Shown: one piece after another, positions 27,187 through 36,800 of the stretch
How the letters are laid out: each line of letters starts with the position of its first letter
Position numbering within the stretch: position 1 is the first letter of the stretch
DNA from: an uncultured Gemmatimonadota bacterium
GTDB lineage: Bacteria > Latescibacterota > UBA2968 > UBA8231
Length of the DNA: 48,606 bases
Assembly: GCA_903893785.1 (NCBI GenBank)
Contig: CAITNQ010000058.1
Coordinates: 1-48,606 of the forward strand
Direction of reading: 5' to 3'
Translations under genes and position numbers: made by a program
The notes under the pieces: model-generated
Told to the model about the DNA's origin: nothing
Seen by the model: only the letters and a program-made list of their open reading frames with translations
The model's database searches: none

Positions 27187-28569
27187 TCAACACGGGGCCT
27201 CGGCGCCCCGGCGGGCGTAGTACCACCAGGTCATGGCAAAGCAGGTCAGGTAAAAGAGCAGGAACTGGGTCAGCGCCGTAGCCGGCGTGCCGCCCCCGAT
27301 CGCGGCGCCGAAAGCGATCGGGATGAGGAAGCCGCCGTAGGCACCCAGCGCCGAACTGAACCCCAGCACTGCGCCGGCGTCGCGGGCAGCGCTCCGACGG
27401 GCTTCGTCCTGGGCAACTTCGACGGCGGCGGCGACGCTTCCGGCGGGGACGCGGCGCAGGCGATCGTTGAGGAAGATCACGGGAATCATGCGGAAGGTGC
27501 TGGCATTGCCGATTCCCGTGGTAACGAACAGGGCCAGGAACGCGGTCAGGAAGCCGGGGAAACTGCGCGCCGCCAGGAAGTAGAGCACGGCCAGGACCGC
27601 AGCCACCATGGCGGCGAAGTTGACCAGGGTCACCCGCGCACCGCCCAGCCGATCGGCCACCCACCCGCCCACGGGCCGGGCGAGAGCGCCCACCAACGGG
27701 CCCAGAAACGCATACTGCAGCGGATCAACGCCAGGGAAAGTGGCGCGAATCAGCTTGGGGAAGGCCGCGGCATAGCCGATGAAAGACCCGAAGGTCCCCA
27801 GGTACAGCCAACACATGATCCAGGTGTGCTTGTGCCCCAGGACCACGGCTTGGGCACGGAAGGAAGCCTTGGCGACCGCCAAGTCGTTCATTCCCCACAG
27901 GGCGGCAAGGGTCACCAGCAGGACCAGGGGCACCCAGATGAAACCGGCGTTCTGCAGCCAGATCGGCTGTCCGCCGGCGGCCGCCAGGACGCGCTGCGGC
28001 GCCCCACCCAGATCGCCGAAGACCGCCGTACCCAACGCCGCCGGCACCAACCACTGCATTGCCGATACGCCCAGATTGCCCAGGCCGGCGTTCAAGCCCA
28101 GGGCTGTGCCTTTGCGCTCCTTGGGGAAGAAGTAGTTGATGTTGGCCATGCTGGAGGCGAAGTTGGCGCCGCCCAGGCCGCACAGCAGGGCCAAGGCGAC
28201 AAAAACGCCGTACGGCGTCTCCGGATGCTGCACGGCCAGACCGATACCCAGGCAGGGCAGCAGCAGCGACGCAGTACTGATCGCCGTCCAGGTCCTACCG
28301 CCGAACACCGGCACCACGAAGGAGTACACGATCCTCAGCGTTGCCCCGGTCAGGGCCGGCAGGGCCGTCAGCCAGAACTCTTGGGCCTCAGAAAAGGCAA
28401 AGCCGACGCTGCGCAGTTTGACGACCACCACGCTCCAGACCATCCACACGGCAAAGGCAAGGAGCAGCGCGGGAACCGAGATCCACAGGTTGCGCTGGGC
28501 TATCCGCCGGCCCGTGTGCTGCCAGAAAACCGGGTCTTCGGGGCGCCAGTCAGCTACTCGAGCCGTCAT
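27187..28569 (-). CDS. narK: NarK-type nitrate/nitrite MFS transporter
   Basis: About 460 residues; the ATG at 28569 overlaps the stop of the cytochrome c gene as ATGA. It begins with the NarK/NarU phrase 'WRPEDPVFWQHTGRRIAQRNLWISVPAL'-like region and has twelve predicted membrane segments. The substrate arginines appear in 'TGATLRIVYSFVVPVFGGR' and 'ALARPVGGWVADRLGGAR', and the nitrate signature in 'TALGLNAGLGNLGVSAMQW'. It fits the NarK2 branch, often nitrate/nitrite antiport. Paired NarK1- and NarK2-type carriers at the end of a nar operon occur in other nitrate respirers, for example Thermus. Confidence 0.87.
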   Translation of the reverse strand: MTARVADWRPEDPVFWQHTGRRIAQRNLWISVPALLLAFAVWMVWSVVVVKLRSVGFAFSEAQEFWLTALPALTGATLRIVYSFVVPVFGGRTWTAISTASLLLPCLGIGLAVQHPETPYGVFVALALLCGLGGANFASSMANINYFFPKERKGTALGLNAGLGNLGVSAMQWLVPAALGTAVFGDLGGAPQRVLAAAGGQPIWLQNAGFIWVPLVLLVTLAALWGMNDLAVAKASFRAQAVVLGHKHTWIMCWLYLGTFGSFIGYAAAFPKLIRATFPGVDPLQYAFLGPLVGALARPVGGWVADRLGGARVTLVNFAAMVAAVLAVLYFLAARSFPGFLTAFLALFVTTGIGNASTFRMIPVIFLNDRLRRVPAGSVAAAVEVAQDEARRSAARDAGAVLGFSSALGAYGGFLIPIAFGAAIGGGTPATALTQFLLFYLTCFAMTWWYYARRGAEAPC

Positions 28570-29186
28570 GGGCGATCTCCAGGAGGAGGCACCGGGGTGG
28601 CCACGGAACGCCGAGCCCGGGCGGCGAACCCGTGCAGGAGGCGAGACAGCCCCCACACGCCGGAGCCGGTGGCTGCCAGAGCCAGCAGGAGCTGCGGCAG
28701 GTTGCGCCGCAGGTTGACGACGAACAGAGCCCAGGGAGGGCCGTCCGTACGCCGCAGGGGATGCGTGCCGGCGGCCAGTTCCACCGCGTCCGGAACGCCG
28801 TCGTCGTCCAGGTCCGACTGGGCAGGCAGCAGCCCGGCCAGGCGGTCGGGCGCCAACCGCAGTTCCAGCAGGCGCGTCCTGCCCAGCTGCTCGACGAGGT
28901 GATTGCCGAAGGCGTTGAGAATCGGACTGGCGGGATGGCCACCAGGCGCCAAGGCGGCCCGAGCCCGCCCCAACTCCGCCAGCTCAGCCGGCGTCAGGCG
29001 GCCGATCTGGCCGGGCGCGGTGCCCTCAGGCCCGTCCGGGTGGACGTGGCAGAGCGCGCAGTTGACGGCGCGGCCGGAGTGCGTGGCCACGTAGCGCTGG
29101 AACTCCGGGTACGCGTGGACCGGCTGGCGGCTCAAGAGCAGCACGGCTGCCAGGCCCAACGCTAAGAAGGGTGCACTAACGCCCAT
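28566..29186 (-). CDS. Membrane-anchored monohaem cytochrome c with calcium-type loop
   Basis: A 206-residue protein from ATG 29186, 35 bases after the cytochrome b stop. The ribosome site is weak (GGGGA). The signal peptide (residues 4-25, ending 'PVHA') leads to a single haem site CALCH (43-47). Near residue 125 'DLDDDGVPDAVEL' is an EF-hand/thrombospondin-3-type calcium loop. A hydrophobic segment at about 157-180 ('LPQLLLALAATGSGVWGLSRLL') should anchor it in the membrane facing the periplasm. Lying between the cytochrome b and NarK genes, it is likely an electron acceptor or donor for the b/Rieske module. It could replace the usual cytochrome c1-type partner, which is inference. Confidence 0.75.
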   Translation of the reverse strand: MGVSAPFLALGLAAVLLLSRQPVHAYPEFQRYVATHSGRAVNCALCHVHPDGPEGTAPGQIGRLTPAELAELGRARAALAPGGHPASPILNAFGNHLVEQLGRTRLLELRLAPDRLAGLLPAQSDLDDDGVPDAVELAAGTHPLRRTDGPPWALFVVNLRRNLPQLLLALAATGSGVWGLSRLLHGFAARARRSVATPVPPPGDRP

Positions 29187-29221
29187 GGTCCCCCGCGTGG
29201 TGGTGAGGACGAGCCGATCTG

Positions 29222-30343
29222 TCAACCGCGGAACAGCCGATACACGGCGTCGCCGAACAGCGTCATCAGCAGGAGGTAACCGCCCGCGCCCGCGGCCAGC
29301 AGGCGCAAGGTCCGCTGGCGGGTGTCGCGCAGCAGCCAGGGAACGGCCACCAGCCCGGCCCCCAGAACGAGCTGACCGACGAGGATCAGCCAGAATGGCA
29401 GTAACTCCAGTGGGTAGTAAACCCAGAAGAAGTACCACTCGGGCTTGATGCCGTCGGGAGTGGAGCCCTTGGCGCTGTACGGCTCGAAAAGTGGGTAGGC
29501 GAACAGGGACTCGAAGGGCAGGCACGCCCCGATGACGAAAAGGGCCACGAACGCTACCCCCCAGACAGCCAAGTCCTTGAGGACGAACGTCGGGAAGAAC
29601 GGCTCCCGGCGCGGCGATGGCGGGTCGATTCCCTCACTCATCCCGTGCAGCTGCACTGAAAGCAGGTGGACAGCCAACAGCCCGCCGATGCTGAAGGGGA
29701 GGATGATGGCGTGCAGGGCGAAGAAGCGGCTGAGCGTCGACTGCCCGACGCTGGCCTCGCCCTGAATGGTCTCGCGCAGGGCGCGCGGCCATTCGGCCAG
29801 CTGGCCAGGCAGATAGGCGCCGATCTCCTCGATGGTCTGCAGCCCGATCTTGGTCGCATTGACGGCAATCTGATGCCAGGGCAACAGGTACCCGGTGAAG
29901 CCAAAGGCGAAAGTCACACCCAGCAGCCCGACGCCAGTCAGCCAGGTGACCTCGCGAGGACGGGCGAAAGCTTTCATGGCAAAGGCCGTCAGGGCGTGGG
30001 CCATGACGCCGGCGATCATCAGGGACGACGCCCAGGCGTGCAGGTTGCGCACGAGCGCCCCGGCCGGCACCTGCTCGGTGATGTACTCAACCGAAGCATG
30101 GGCGTCGCTGACAGTCGGCTGGTAGTAGAACAGCAGCATCAGCCCGGTCACCACCTGTACCGAGAAAGCGAACAGCGCCAGGCCTCCCAGGTAGTACGCC
30201 CAAGAGAGCCGGTGCACCGGCACCTCCTTATGGGTAACCATGGCGGCCACGTTCATCTTCTCGATGGGGAACCGCTCGGACAGGAAGGCCCGAAGGCGCG
30301 TGAGACGGTCGCGAGAATCCATGGCGGGTATCCGCAGGGTCAT
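29222..30343 (-). CDS. Cytochrome b (b6/bc1-type) of the nar operon
   Basis: A 373-residue protein; the ATG at 30343 overlaps the preceding stop as ATGA. It has about eight membrane segments, joining the b6 part (haem-bearing) and the subunit-IV-like part. Haem ligands are H102/H116 ('NLHAWASSLMIAGVMAH') and H211/H226 ('LHAIILPFSIGGLLAVH'). The 14/15 spacing is that of cytochrome b6 rather than mitochondrial cytochrome b. The quinol-site motif PEWY occurs in 'IKPEWYFFWVYYP'. With the Rieske domain fused to NarI just upstream and a cytochrome c downstream, it should form a quinol-oxidising b/Rieske module tied to nitrate respiration. A Rieske/cytochrome b pair also occurs in some haloarchaeal nar operons. 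Confidence 0.85.
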   Translation of the reverse strand: MTLRIPAMDSRDRLTRLRAFLSERFPIEKMNVAAMVTHKEVPVHRLSWAYYLGGLALFAFSVQVVTGLMLLFYYQPTVSDAHASVEYITEQVPAGALVRNLHAWASSLMIAGVMAHALTAFAMKAFARPREVTWLTGVGLLGVTFAFGFTGYLLPWHQIAVNATKIGLQTIEEIGAYLPGQLAEWPRALRETIQGEASVGQSTLSRFFALHAIILPFSIGGLLAVHLLSVQLHGMSEGIDPPSPRREPFFPTFVLKDLAVWGVAFVALFVIGACLPFESLFAYPLFEPYSAKGSTPDGIKPEWYFFWVYYPLELLPFWLILVGQLVLGAGLVAVPWLLRDTRQRTLRLLAAGAGGYLLLMTLFGDAVYRLFRG

Positions 30344-31659
30344 GCCGGGTTGACGCCCGGGCGCACCAGGTAGAGGCTGCAGGCGCTGAGTACCGCGGGC
30401 TCGACACGGCCCACGACGGCGGCGCCGGGCTGTTGACTGACGCACACGTGCCCGGCGGTGTCCACCAGCGCCCACGCCAGGTGCGGCAACGGCAGACGCG
30501 CCGGGGCCCCGGCACTGGGCTGCCCGGTCTCGACATCGAAGTACGAAATGTGGCAGGGACACAGGATGCGGCCCCCGGCGTCGCGTTGACTGCCCACGGT
30601 GCAGCCCAGGTGGGTGCACTTGGCCGACAGCACCAGAGGCAGGCCGTCGCGGCCCCGGAAGGCCAGGCCCGGATTCATCGCGTAGTCGATGAAGTACACT
30701 CCCTTGCCTTCACTCAATTCAGCCCAACGGGCAATGGGAATCATCGCATGACGTTGGCGTTCCAGTTCAAGCTGCCGCTCCTCGGCGGTCTGCTGTAGCC
30801 GCTGCAGCCGCTTCTCCAGCAACGCGGACTCGGCCTCCAGGTCGCCGGAGCGCGGGCCGCGGAAGAAACTGAGCGTCTTGTCCAGCACCCCCAACGCCAT
30901 CAAGCCGGCTGCGCCGGCCAGGCCCAAGCCGCCTTTGAGGAATTCGCGCCTACCTTCGGCCTGGACCGCAGCCGCCGCCGCTTGCGGGCGGCGCCGCGGG
31001 TTGGCCCACACGACGCGCTGCGGCGGCCGCCACAGGTAACCAATGGGTACGGCCAGCAGGTGCATCAGGCGGGTGAAGGGCAGCAGCAGCACCAACAGCC
31101 AGGCCCCGGCCAGGTGCACCTTGACCAGCGCCGGCAGGTCTGCCACCAGATCCATCTGCGGGCTGAGGGTGACCAGGCTCCACACATAGGGGACAACGGT
31201 CCCGGTGCTCCACACGGAGCCGAAGGGCAGCGTGGCTGCCATGGCCAGACCCAGGAGGGTCTGCACCAGCAGCACGGCCAGCACCGCCAGGTCGGCCGAT
31301 GAGGTCACGGCCTGGACGCGACCGTCAGTGACCCGTCGCCACAGCAGTGCGGCCAGGCCGACCAGCGCCAGCAGGGCCGCGCCGATACCCGTCGTCTCGA
31401 CGACGACAACCGCGCCCGGAGCGGCCAACAGCGCCGCCCAGATACCCGGCGCGGACAGGGCCGCCGCGTGACCGGCCAGCACCAGCAGAATGCCCACGTG
31501 CCACGGCCCGGAACCCCACAGCAGCCGTCGGTCTTCCAGGAACTGCGACGAGCGTGAGGTCCAGGTCAAACGGCCTCGTCGGGCGCCACGATAACCGGCA
31601 ACCGCCGCGGTCACCAGCGCCAGGTACGGCCAGCCGACCAGCAGGAAGGCATCGACCAT
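30340..31659 (-). CDS. narI: NarI cytochrome b subunit fused to a Tat-type Rieske iron-sulfur protein
   Basis: A 439-residue protein, where NarI alone is about 225. The ATG at 31659 has GGGGAG upstream. Residues 1-215 are NarI with about five membrane segments. The di-haem ligands are H54/H64 ('GPWHVGILLVLAGH') and H181/H199 ('KVHLAGAW...RLMH'), at the spacings of E. coli NarI. Residues 236-256 carry a twin-arginine motif and hydrophobic stretch ('RREFLKGGLGLAGAAG'). A coiled coil (about 272-300) leads to a Rieske domain with CTHLGC (347-352) and CPCH (366-369). The topology works: the NarI C-terminus is cytoplasmic, the Tat helix crosses, and the Rieske cluster lies outside. It passes quinol electrons to NarH and/or cytochrome c. 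Confidence 0.9.
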   Translation of the reverse strand: MVDAFLLVGWPYLALVTAAVAGYRGARRGRLTWTSRSSQFLEDRRLLWGSGPWHVGILLVLAGHAAALSAPGIWAALLAAPGAVVVVETTGIGAALLALVGLAALLWRRVTDGRVQAVTSSADLAVLAVLLVQTLLGLAMAATLPFGSVWSTGTVVPYVWSLVTLSPQMDLVADLPALVKVHLAGAWLLVLLLPFTRLMHLLAVPIGYLWRPPQRVVWANPRRRPQAAAAAVQAEGRREFLKGGLGLAGAAGLMALGVLDKTLSFFRGPRSGDLEAESALLEKRLQRLQQTAEERQLELERQRHAMIPIARWAELSEGKGVYFIDYAMNPGLAFRGRDGLPLVLSAKCTHLGCTVGSQRDAGGRILCPCHISYFDVETGQPSAGAPARLPLPHLAWALVDTAGHVCVSQQPGAAVVGRVEPAVLSACSLYLVRPGVNPA

Positions 31660-31661
31660 GG

Positions 31662-32369
31662 TCAGTCTCCCCTCGGGTCAGGACGATCGGCAAACGGCCC
31701 AGACGAGGCGCAGCGCCCCCCGCTGCAGGCCCGGTCGTGCGCACCGCTACAGGTGGCATCGCCGTGGTGGCGCATCTGCTCCACTGGCAGCGGTGCCCCC
31801 GAAACGCCGGGGAAACGGCTCTCCAGGGCCGCGGCGATAGCGGCCAGCAGATCACGGTACGGGTTGGCCGTCGACAGCCCGCTGATCAGCCGCGAGACCG
31901 GCGTCAACAGGCAGTACTCACTCAGCTCCCGGGCTTCCTCGGGGCCCGCCACGGCCGCGTACCGGAGCACCACGGCCAGGTGGTCCGGCAACTCGTCACC
32001 GGCCTCGAACTGGGTCTCCTGGTAACGCTGCCGCAGCGCGGCCATGAACACCCCGCGCTGGTAGTTCTCCTCGCCGAACAGATGGATGCTGAGGTAAGGC
32101 ACACACGCTGGGGTGATCTCGAAGGTAGCGGCGTGCAGCTCCTCCCGGACGCCGCGAGGCAAGGCAGCCATGGCCGCCGCGAAGCGGGCCAGTGGCTGTT
32201 CCTCCGGGATCGCGGACTCCCCCGCGCCGGAGGCGCTTGGCGCCTGATACCCTGCCCGCGTCGTGCCCACGGCTGCCGCCAGGCGCCGGTCGAAGTCAGC
32301 GCCCGGGTACTCCAGCAGGGCCGCCAGCGCGGCCAACAGATCCGGTTGGGCTGCGGTCGCGAACCTCAT
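31662..32369 (-). CDS. narJ: Nitrate reductase molybdenum-cofactor assembly chaperone NarJ
   Basis: A 235-residue protein whose ATG overlaps the narH stop (ATGA). It is an all-helical TorD/DmsD/NarJ-family chaperone: 'DLLAALAALLEYPGADF' at the start, then 'FEITPACVPYLSIHLFGEENYQRGVFMAALRQRYQETQF', typical of NarJ, and 'DHLAVVLRYAA'. It stabilises apo-NarG for cofactor insertion and is not part of the final enzyme. The C-terminal tail is odd: about 35 residues rich in Cys, His and charge ('CSGAHDRACSGGRC'). Confidence 0.85.
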   Translation of the reverse strand: MRFATAAQPDLLAALAALLEYPGADFDRRLAAAVGTTRAGYQAPSASGAGESAIPEEQPLARFAAAMAALPRGVREELHAATFEITPACVPYLSIHLFGEENYQRGVFMAALRQRYQETQFEAGDELPDHLAVVLRYAAVAGPEEARELSEYCLLTPVSRLISGLSTANPYRDLLAAIAAALESRFPGVSGAPLPVEQMRHHGDATCSGAHDRACSGGRCASSGPFADRPDPRGD

Positions 32370-33859
32370 GGCCGCCCCCCGCTAGCCCACTCGTCGGGGA
32401 AGCCGGTGCAACCCCGACACGCCTGCACCTCACCGACCGCGCCAATGGCTTCCTCGCGCTGGATCTCGGGCATCACGTAGCGGTCCTGGGTCGTGGGCAG
32501 CGAGGTCATGGCGTAGATCGCCTCGGCCTCGGCCACGGTGGTCTGCGCCTGGCGCAGCACGCTGCCCAGTTCGGTCGCCGACACATCGCCCACGCTTTGC
32601 CAGCGCTTGACCCAGCGCACGGCCAGTAGCTTGCGCAGCACACCCTCAACGATGGCTTCGTTGCCGGCGCTGAACAGGGAAGCCAGGTACCGCAAGGGCA
32701 GCCGCGCCTGTTCTACGGCGGCGAAAGGTTGGCCCGGTTCGTGGCCATAGGCGCCGTCGGCGCTGCGGCCCATCAACGGCAACAGCGGCGGCACGCAGAA
32801 CAGCATTGGCATGGTGCGGTACTCCACGTGCAACGGCAGCGCCAAGCGCCATTCCATGATGTACTTCCACGCCGGCGAACGCTGCGCGGCCTCCAGCAGC
32901 TCCGGGCTGATGCCATTGGCAAGGGCGGCAGCCATCACCTGCGGCGCGCGCGGATCCAGGAAGGCGTTCCGCTGCGCCTCTACCAGAGCTCGGTCGGGCA
33001 CCGACATGGCCTGCGGGACCCGGTCGGCATCGTAGAGCATGACACCGAAGTAGCGGATGCGACCCACGCAGGCATGAAAACAAGACGGCGGCTGCCCGGT
33101 CTCCACTCGCGGGTAACACAGGATGCACTTCTCGGACTTGCCGCTCTTCCAGTTGTAGTAGGTCTTCTTGTACGGGCACGCGGCCACGCAGGCCCGCCAG
33201 CCGCGGCAGCGTTCCTGGTCGATCAGCACGATGCCGTCCTCGCCCCGCTTGTAGATGGCGCCGGAGGGGCAGGCCGCGACGCAACTGGGGTTGAGGCAGT
33301 GGTTGCAGATGCGGGGCAGGTAGAACATGGTCAGGCGCTCAACGGCCAGCAGCTGCTCGCGCGCCTCGGGTGTCAGCCCGGGTAGGTTGGGGTCCTGGGC
33401 CGCATACAGCGGCGACCCCGAAAGGTCGTCGTCCCAGTTGGGCCCGCGCTGAATCTCCATGGGCTGACCGGTGATCTGCGACACGGGTACGGCAGTGGGC
33501 TGATCCGTGCCGGCAGGTGCATCAAGAAGGTCCTCGTAGCGATAGGTAAAGGGTTCGTAGTAATCGTCCAGGTTGGGCTGATTAGGGTTGTAGAACAACC
33601 GCAGAAAGGCATCGCTGCGGCTCTGACACCGCAGTTCCAGCGGCCCCTTCTCGGTCCGGCGCCACCCCCCTCGGTAGCGCTCCTGGTCCTCCCAACGCAA
33701 CGGGAACCCCGTGCCTGGTTTAGTCTCGACATTGTTCCACCACATGTATTCGGCACCGGGACGGTCGGTCCACACATTCTTGCAGGCCACGCTGCAGGTG
33801 TGGCACCCGATGCATTTGTCGAGGTGGAAGATCGAACAGACGTGCGCGCGGACATCCAT
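32366..33859 (-). CDS. narH: Respiratory nitrate reductase beta subunit NarH
   Basis: A 497-residue four-cluster iron-sulfur protein carrying electrons from NarI haem to NarG. The ATG at 33859 is three bases after the narG stop. Cluster motifs are clear: CIGCHTCSVAC (16-26), 'ICNHCLNPSCVAACPSGAIYKR', 'CRGWRACVAACPYKKTYY' with the Trp that makes one cluster [3Fe-4S], and 'SEKCILCYPRVETGQPPSCFHACVGR'. These match E. coli NarH almost word for word. No Tat signal, so it is cytoplasmic with NarG. Confidence 0.95.
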   Translation of the reverse strand: MDVRAHVCSIFHLDKCIGCHTCSVACKNVWTDRPGAEYMWWNNVETKPGTGFPLRWEDQERYRGGWRRTEKGPLELRCQSRSDAFLRLFYNPNQPNLDDYYEPFTYRYEDLLDAPAGTDQPTAVPVSQITGQPMEIQRGPNWDDDLSGSPLYAAQDPNLPGLTPEAREQLLAVERLTMFYLPRICNHCLNPSCVAACPSGAIYKRGEDGIVLIDQERCRGWRACVAACPYKKTYYNWKSGKSEKCILCYPRVETGQPPSCFHACVGRIRYFGVMLYDADRVPQAMSVPDRALVEAQRNAFLDPRAPQVMAAALANGISPELLEAAQRSPAWKYIMEWRLALPLHVEYRTMPMLFCVPPLLPLMGRSADGAYGHEPGQPFAAVEQARLPLRYLASLFSAGNEAIVEGVLRKLLAVRWVKRWQSVGDVSATELGSVLRQAQTTVAEAEAIYAMTSLPTTQDRYVMPEIQREEAIGAVGEVQACRGCTGFPDEWASGGRP

Positions 33860-33862
33860 GGG

Positions 33863-36800
33863 TCAATAGGCCGGTTTGTCGAGCTTGCGGATGACGACGA
33901 AGTTATCGCGATTGACTCCCTGGGGTCCCCAGTAGTTGAAGGCGTAGGTGAACTGCGCGTACCCACCGATCATGAACAGGGGTTTAAGGCGCGCCCGGGT
34001 CAGACTGTTGTGCACGCCGGCGCGTCGCATGCCGCGCGACGGCGATCGCGGCACCCCCAAGGTGCGTTCCGGCGCGTGGTACAGCAGGCACACACCGCGC
34101 GGAATACGCGCACTGACCACGGCCCGCGTGCAGACGACGCCGTGGTCATTGATGATCTCCACCCAGTCATTGTCGCTGATGCCGATCAGATCAGCATCGC
34201 CATCGTTGACCCACACCGGGTAGCAGCCGCGCGACAGGGTCTTCATCCTCAGGGTGTCGCCGTAGGTGGAGTGGATGTGCCATTTGCCGTGGGGGGTCAG
34301 GTAGTTGAGGATCAGGCCGCCATCGGCCGGCGTGAACTCCAGATCGCGCGTCTGCAGCTGCTCGGCCCGCGGTTTGAACGTGGGCAGGTGCTCGCCAAAG
34401 GCCCGGTACGCTTCGTGGTCCAGATAGAGGTGCTGGCGCCCGGTCAGGGTGCGGAAGGGGATCAACTCCTCGACATTCTGGCAGTAGGCCGCATAGGTGC
34501 GCTTGCCGTTGGTGATCCCGGTCCAGAAGGGCGTGGTCAGCACGCGCCGCGGCTGGGCGACCAGGTCGGCGAACGTATAGCGCACACCGCGGGTGTCGCG
34601 GGCCAGGTGGGTGTGATCGCGGCCGGTCTTGACCGATTCGGCCACGTAGGCGCGCCAGGCCAACTCGCCGTGCGTCTCGGGAGCGAAGTGGAGAATGACC
34701 TCGCAGGCGTCGCGGTCGCGGCGCAGACTCGGGTAGCACTGGCCACCCCAGGTTTCACTGGGTTTGGTCTGACGGTACTCATCGTACAGATCGGCCACAT
34801 CGAAGTGGGTACCGTGCATGGCCAGGCCCTGATCCCGGAAGCGCGGTCCCAGGGACACAAATCGGTTGAAGAGCTCACGGTAGTCACGTGTCACCACGCG
34901 CAGGGCCGGCGCGGTTCGGCCCGGGATCAGCTCGCACTCGCCCTTGGCCCAGTCCTTGACGGTGCTCTGGGCCAGTTCGGCGGGGGTGTCGTGCTGCAGG
35001 GGTGACACCACCAGGTCCTTGACCGGGCCGCTGAAGTAACGCGGCGCCATGGCGGAGGTGGCCTGGGCCAGTTCGCGGAAGATCTGCCAGTCGCTACGCG
35101 ACTCCCAGCAGGGAGGAATGGCCGCCTGCAGGGGGTGAATGAAGGTGTGCAGATCCGTGGAGTTGAGGTCGTCCTTCTCGTAGTACGTGGCTGCCGGCAG
35201 GACGATGTCGGAGTACAGCGCCGAGGTGTCCATGCGGAAGTTGAGGTCGACGACGAGGTCCATCTTGCCCAGTTCGACCTGATCGTGCCAGACCACATCG
35301 TGGACCTGATCGCCGGCGCATTCGCGCGCGACAGCGTTGTGGTGCGTGCCCAGATAGTGCTTGAGGAAGTACTCGTGTCCTTTGGCCGATGAACTCAGCG
35401 CATTGCCGCGCCAGACATAGAACAGCCGTGGGAAGCACTCGGGATTATCTGGGTCCTCCATGGCAAAACGCACCCTGCGGGCCTGCAGCTCGCCGACCAG
35501 CCAGGCAATGATCTCGTCGTCGCTGTGGGCTCCGGCGGCCTGAGCCGCGGCCAGCAGTTCGTGGTTGGGCCGGTCGAACTGCGGGTAACACGGCAGCCAT
35601 CCCAGACGCACGGCCAGGGCCTGTTTGTCCGCCGTATGGCCATGGGCCATGGGATGGTCGGGGTTGTCGACGGCGCAGATCTCGGTGAAGGCCCGGTCGT
35701 AGCGCCACTGGTCCGAGTGCAGGTAGTGGAAGGACGGCGAGTTCTGCTGCCGCGGCGGGCCGCCCCAGTCAGCGCCGAAGGCGATCGGCGCCCACGAGGT
35801 CTGGGGGACGAGTTTCTCCTGACCTACGTAGTGGTTCAGGCCGCCGCCGCTGCGGCCGACGCAGCCGCAGAACAGCAGCGCATTGATCACCGACCGGTAA
35901 ATCAGGTTGTTGTGGTACCAGTGGTTGACCCCGGCCCCAATGATGACCGCACAGCGGCCGCCGGTCAGTTCGGCGGTGCGCGCCCAGTCGCGAGCAAATT
36001 CCACCACGACGCTGCCGGCCACGCCGGTGTACCGCTCCTGCCAGGCAGGCGTGAACGGCTGGGTGGCGTCGTCGTACCCCTGCGGCCACTCCCCGCCGAG
36101 CCCTCGATCGACCCCGTACTGGGCATAGTACAGCTCCATCACGGTGGTGACCTTTACCGGGCCATCGACGGTTGTTACCTCCAACGCCGGCACGTTCCGG
36201 ATCCGGTTCCGGGGGGCAGCGGCTTCCGAGAAGTCTGTCAGGCTAAGCCCAACCGCCTGCGCGGCCTGTTGGCCCAACTCCAACTGCGGGCGGATGACGG
36301 CACCCGTGACGGCGTCTTCCAGTTCCAGGTTCCACTGGCCCCGCTGCTGCTGCCAGCGGTGGCCCACCGTCCCCTTGGGCAGGCGCAGTTCGCCGGACAA
36401 CTCGTCCAACACGACGAACTTCCAGTCGGCGTGCTCCTGGCCCTGGCCGCTGGCCAGCTGGCTCGCCCGCAGCAGTGCGCCGGCGCGGTAGTTCCCGGCG
36501 TCGTCCGGTTGGAGCACTACCAGGAAGGCCGCGTCGGTGAACTGGCGCAGGTAGTCACGGAAAGCGGGAACGCCGCGGTCGGCGTACCACTCCCTGAGGA
36601 TGACATGCCCGACCGCCATCCAGAACGCGCCGTCGCTGCCCTGGTGCAGAGGGATCCACTCGTCGGCGACCTTGGAGGTTTGGCTGAAGTCGGGCGAGAA
36701 GACCACCACCTTGGCGCCGGCGTGTCGCGCCTCGACCAGGAAGTGGGCGTCCGGGGTGCGTGTCATCAGCACGTTGGAGCCCACCGTGGCAATGAACCGG

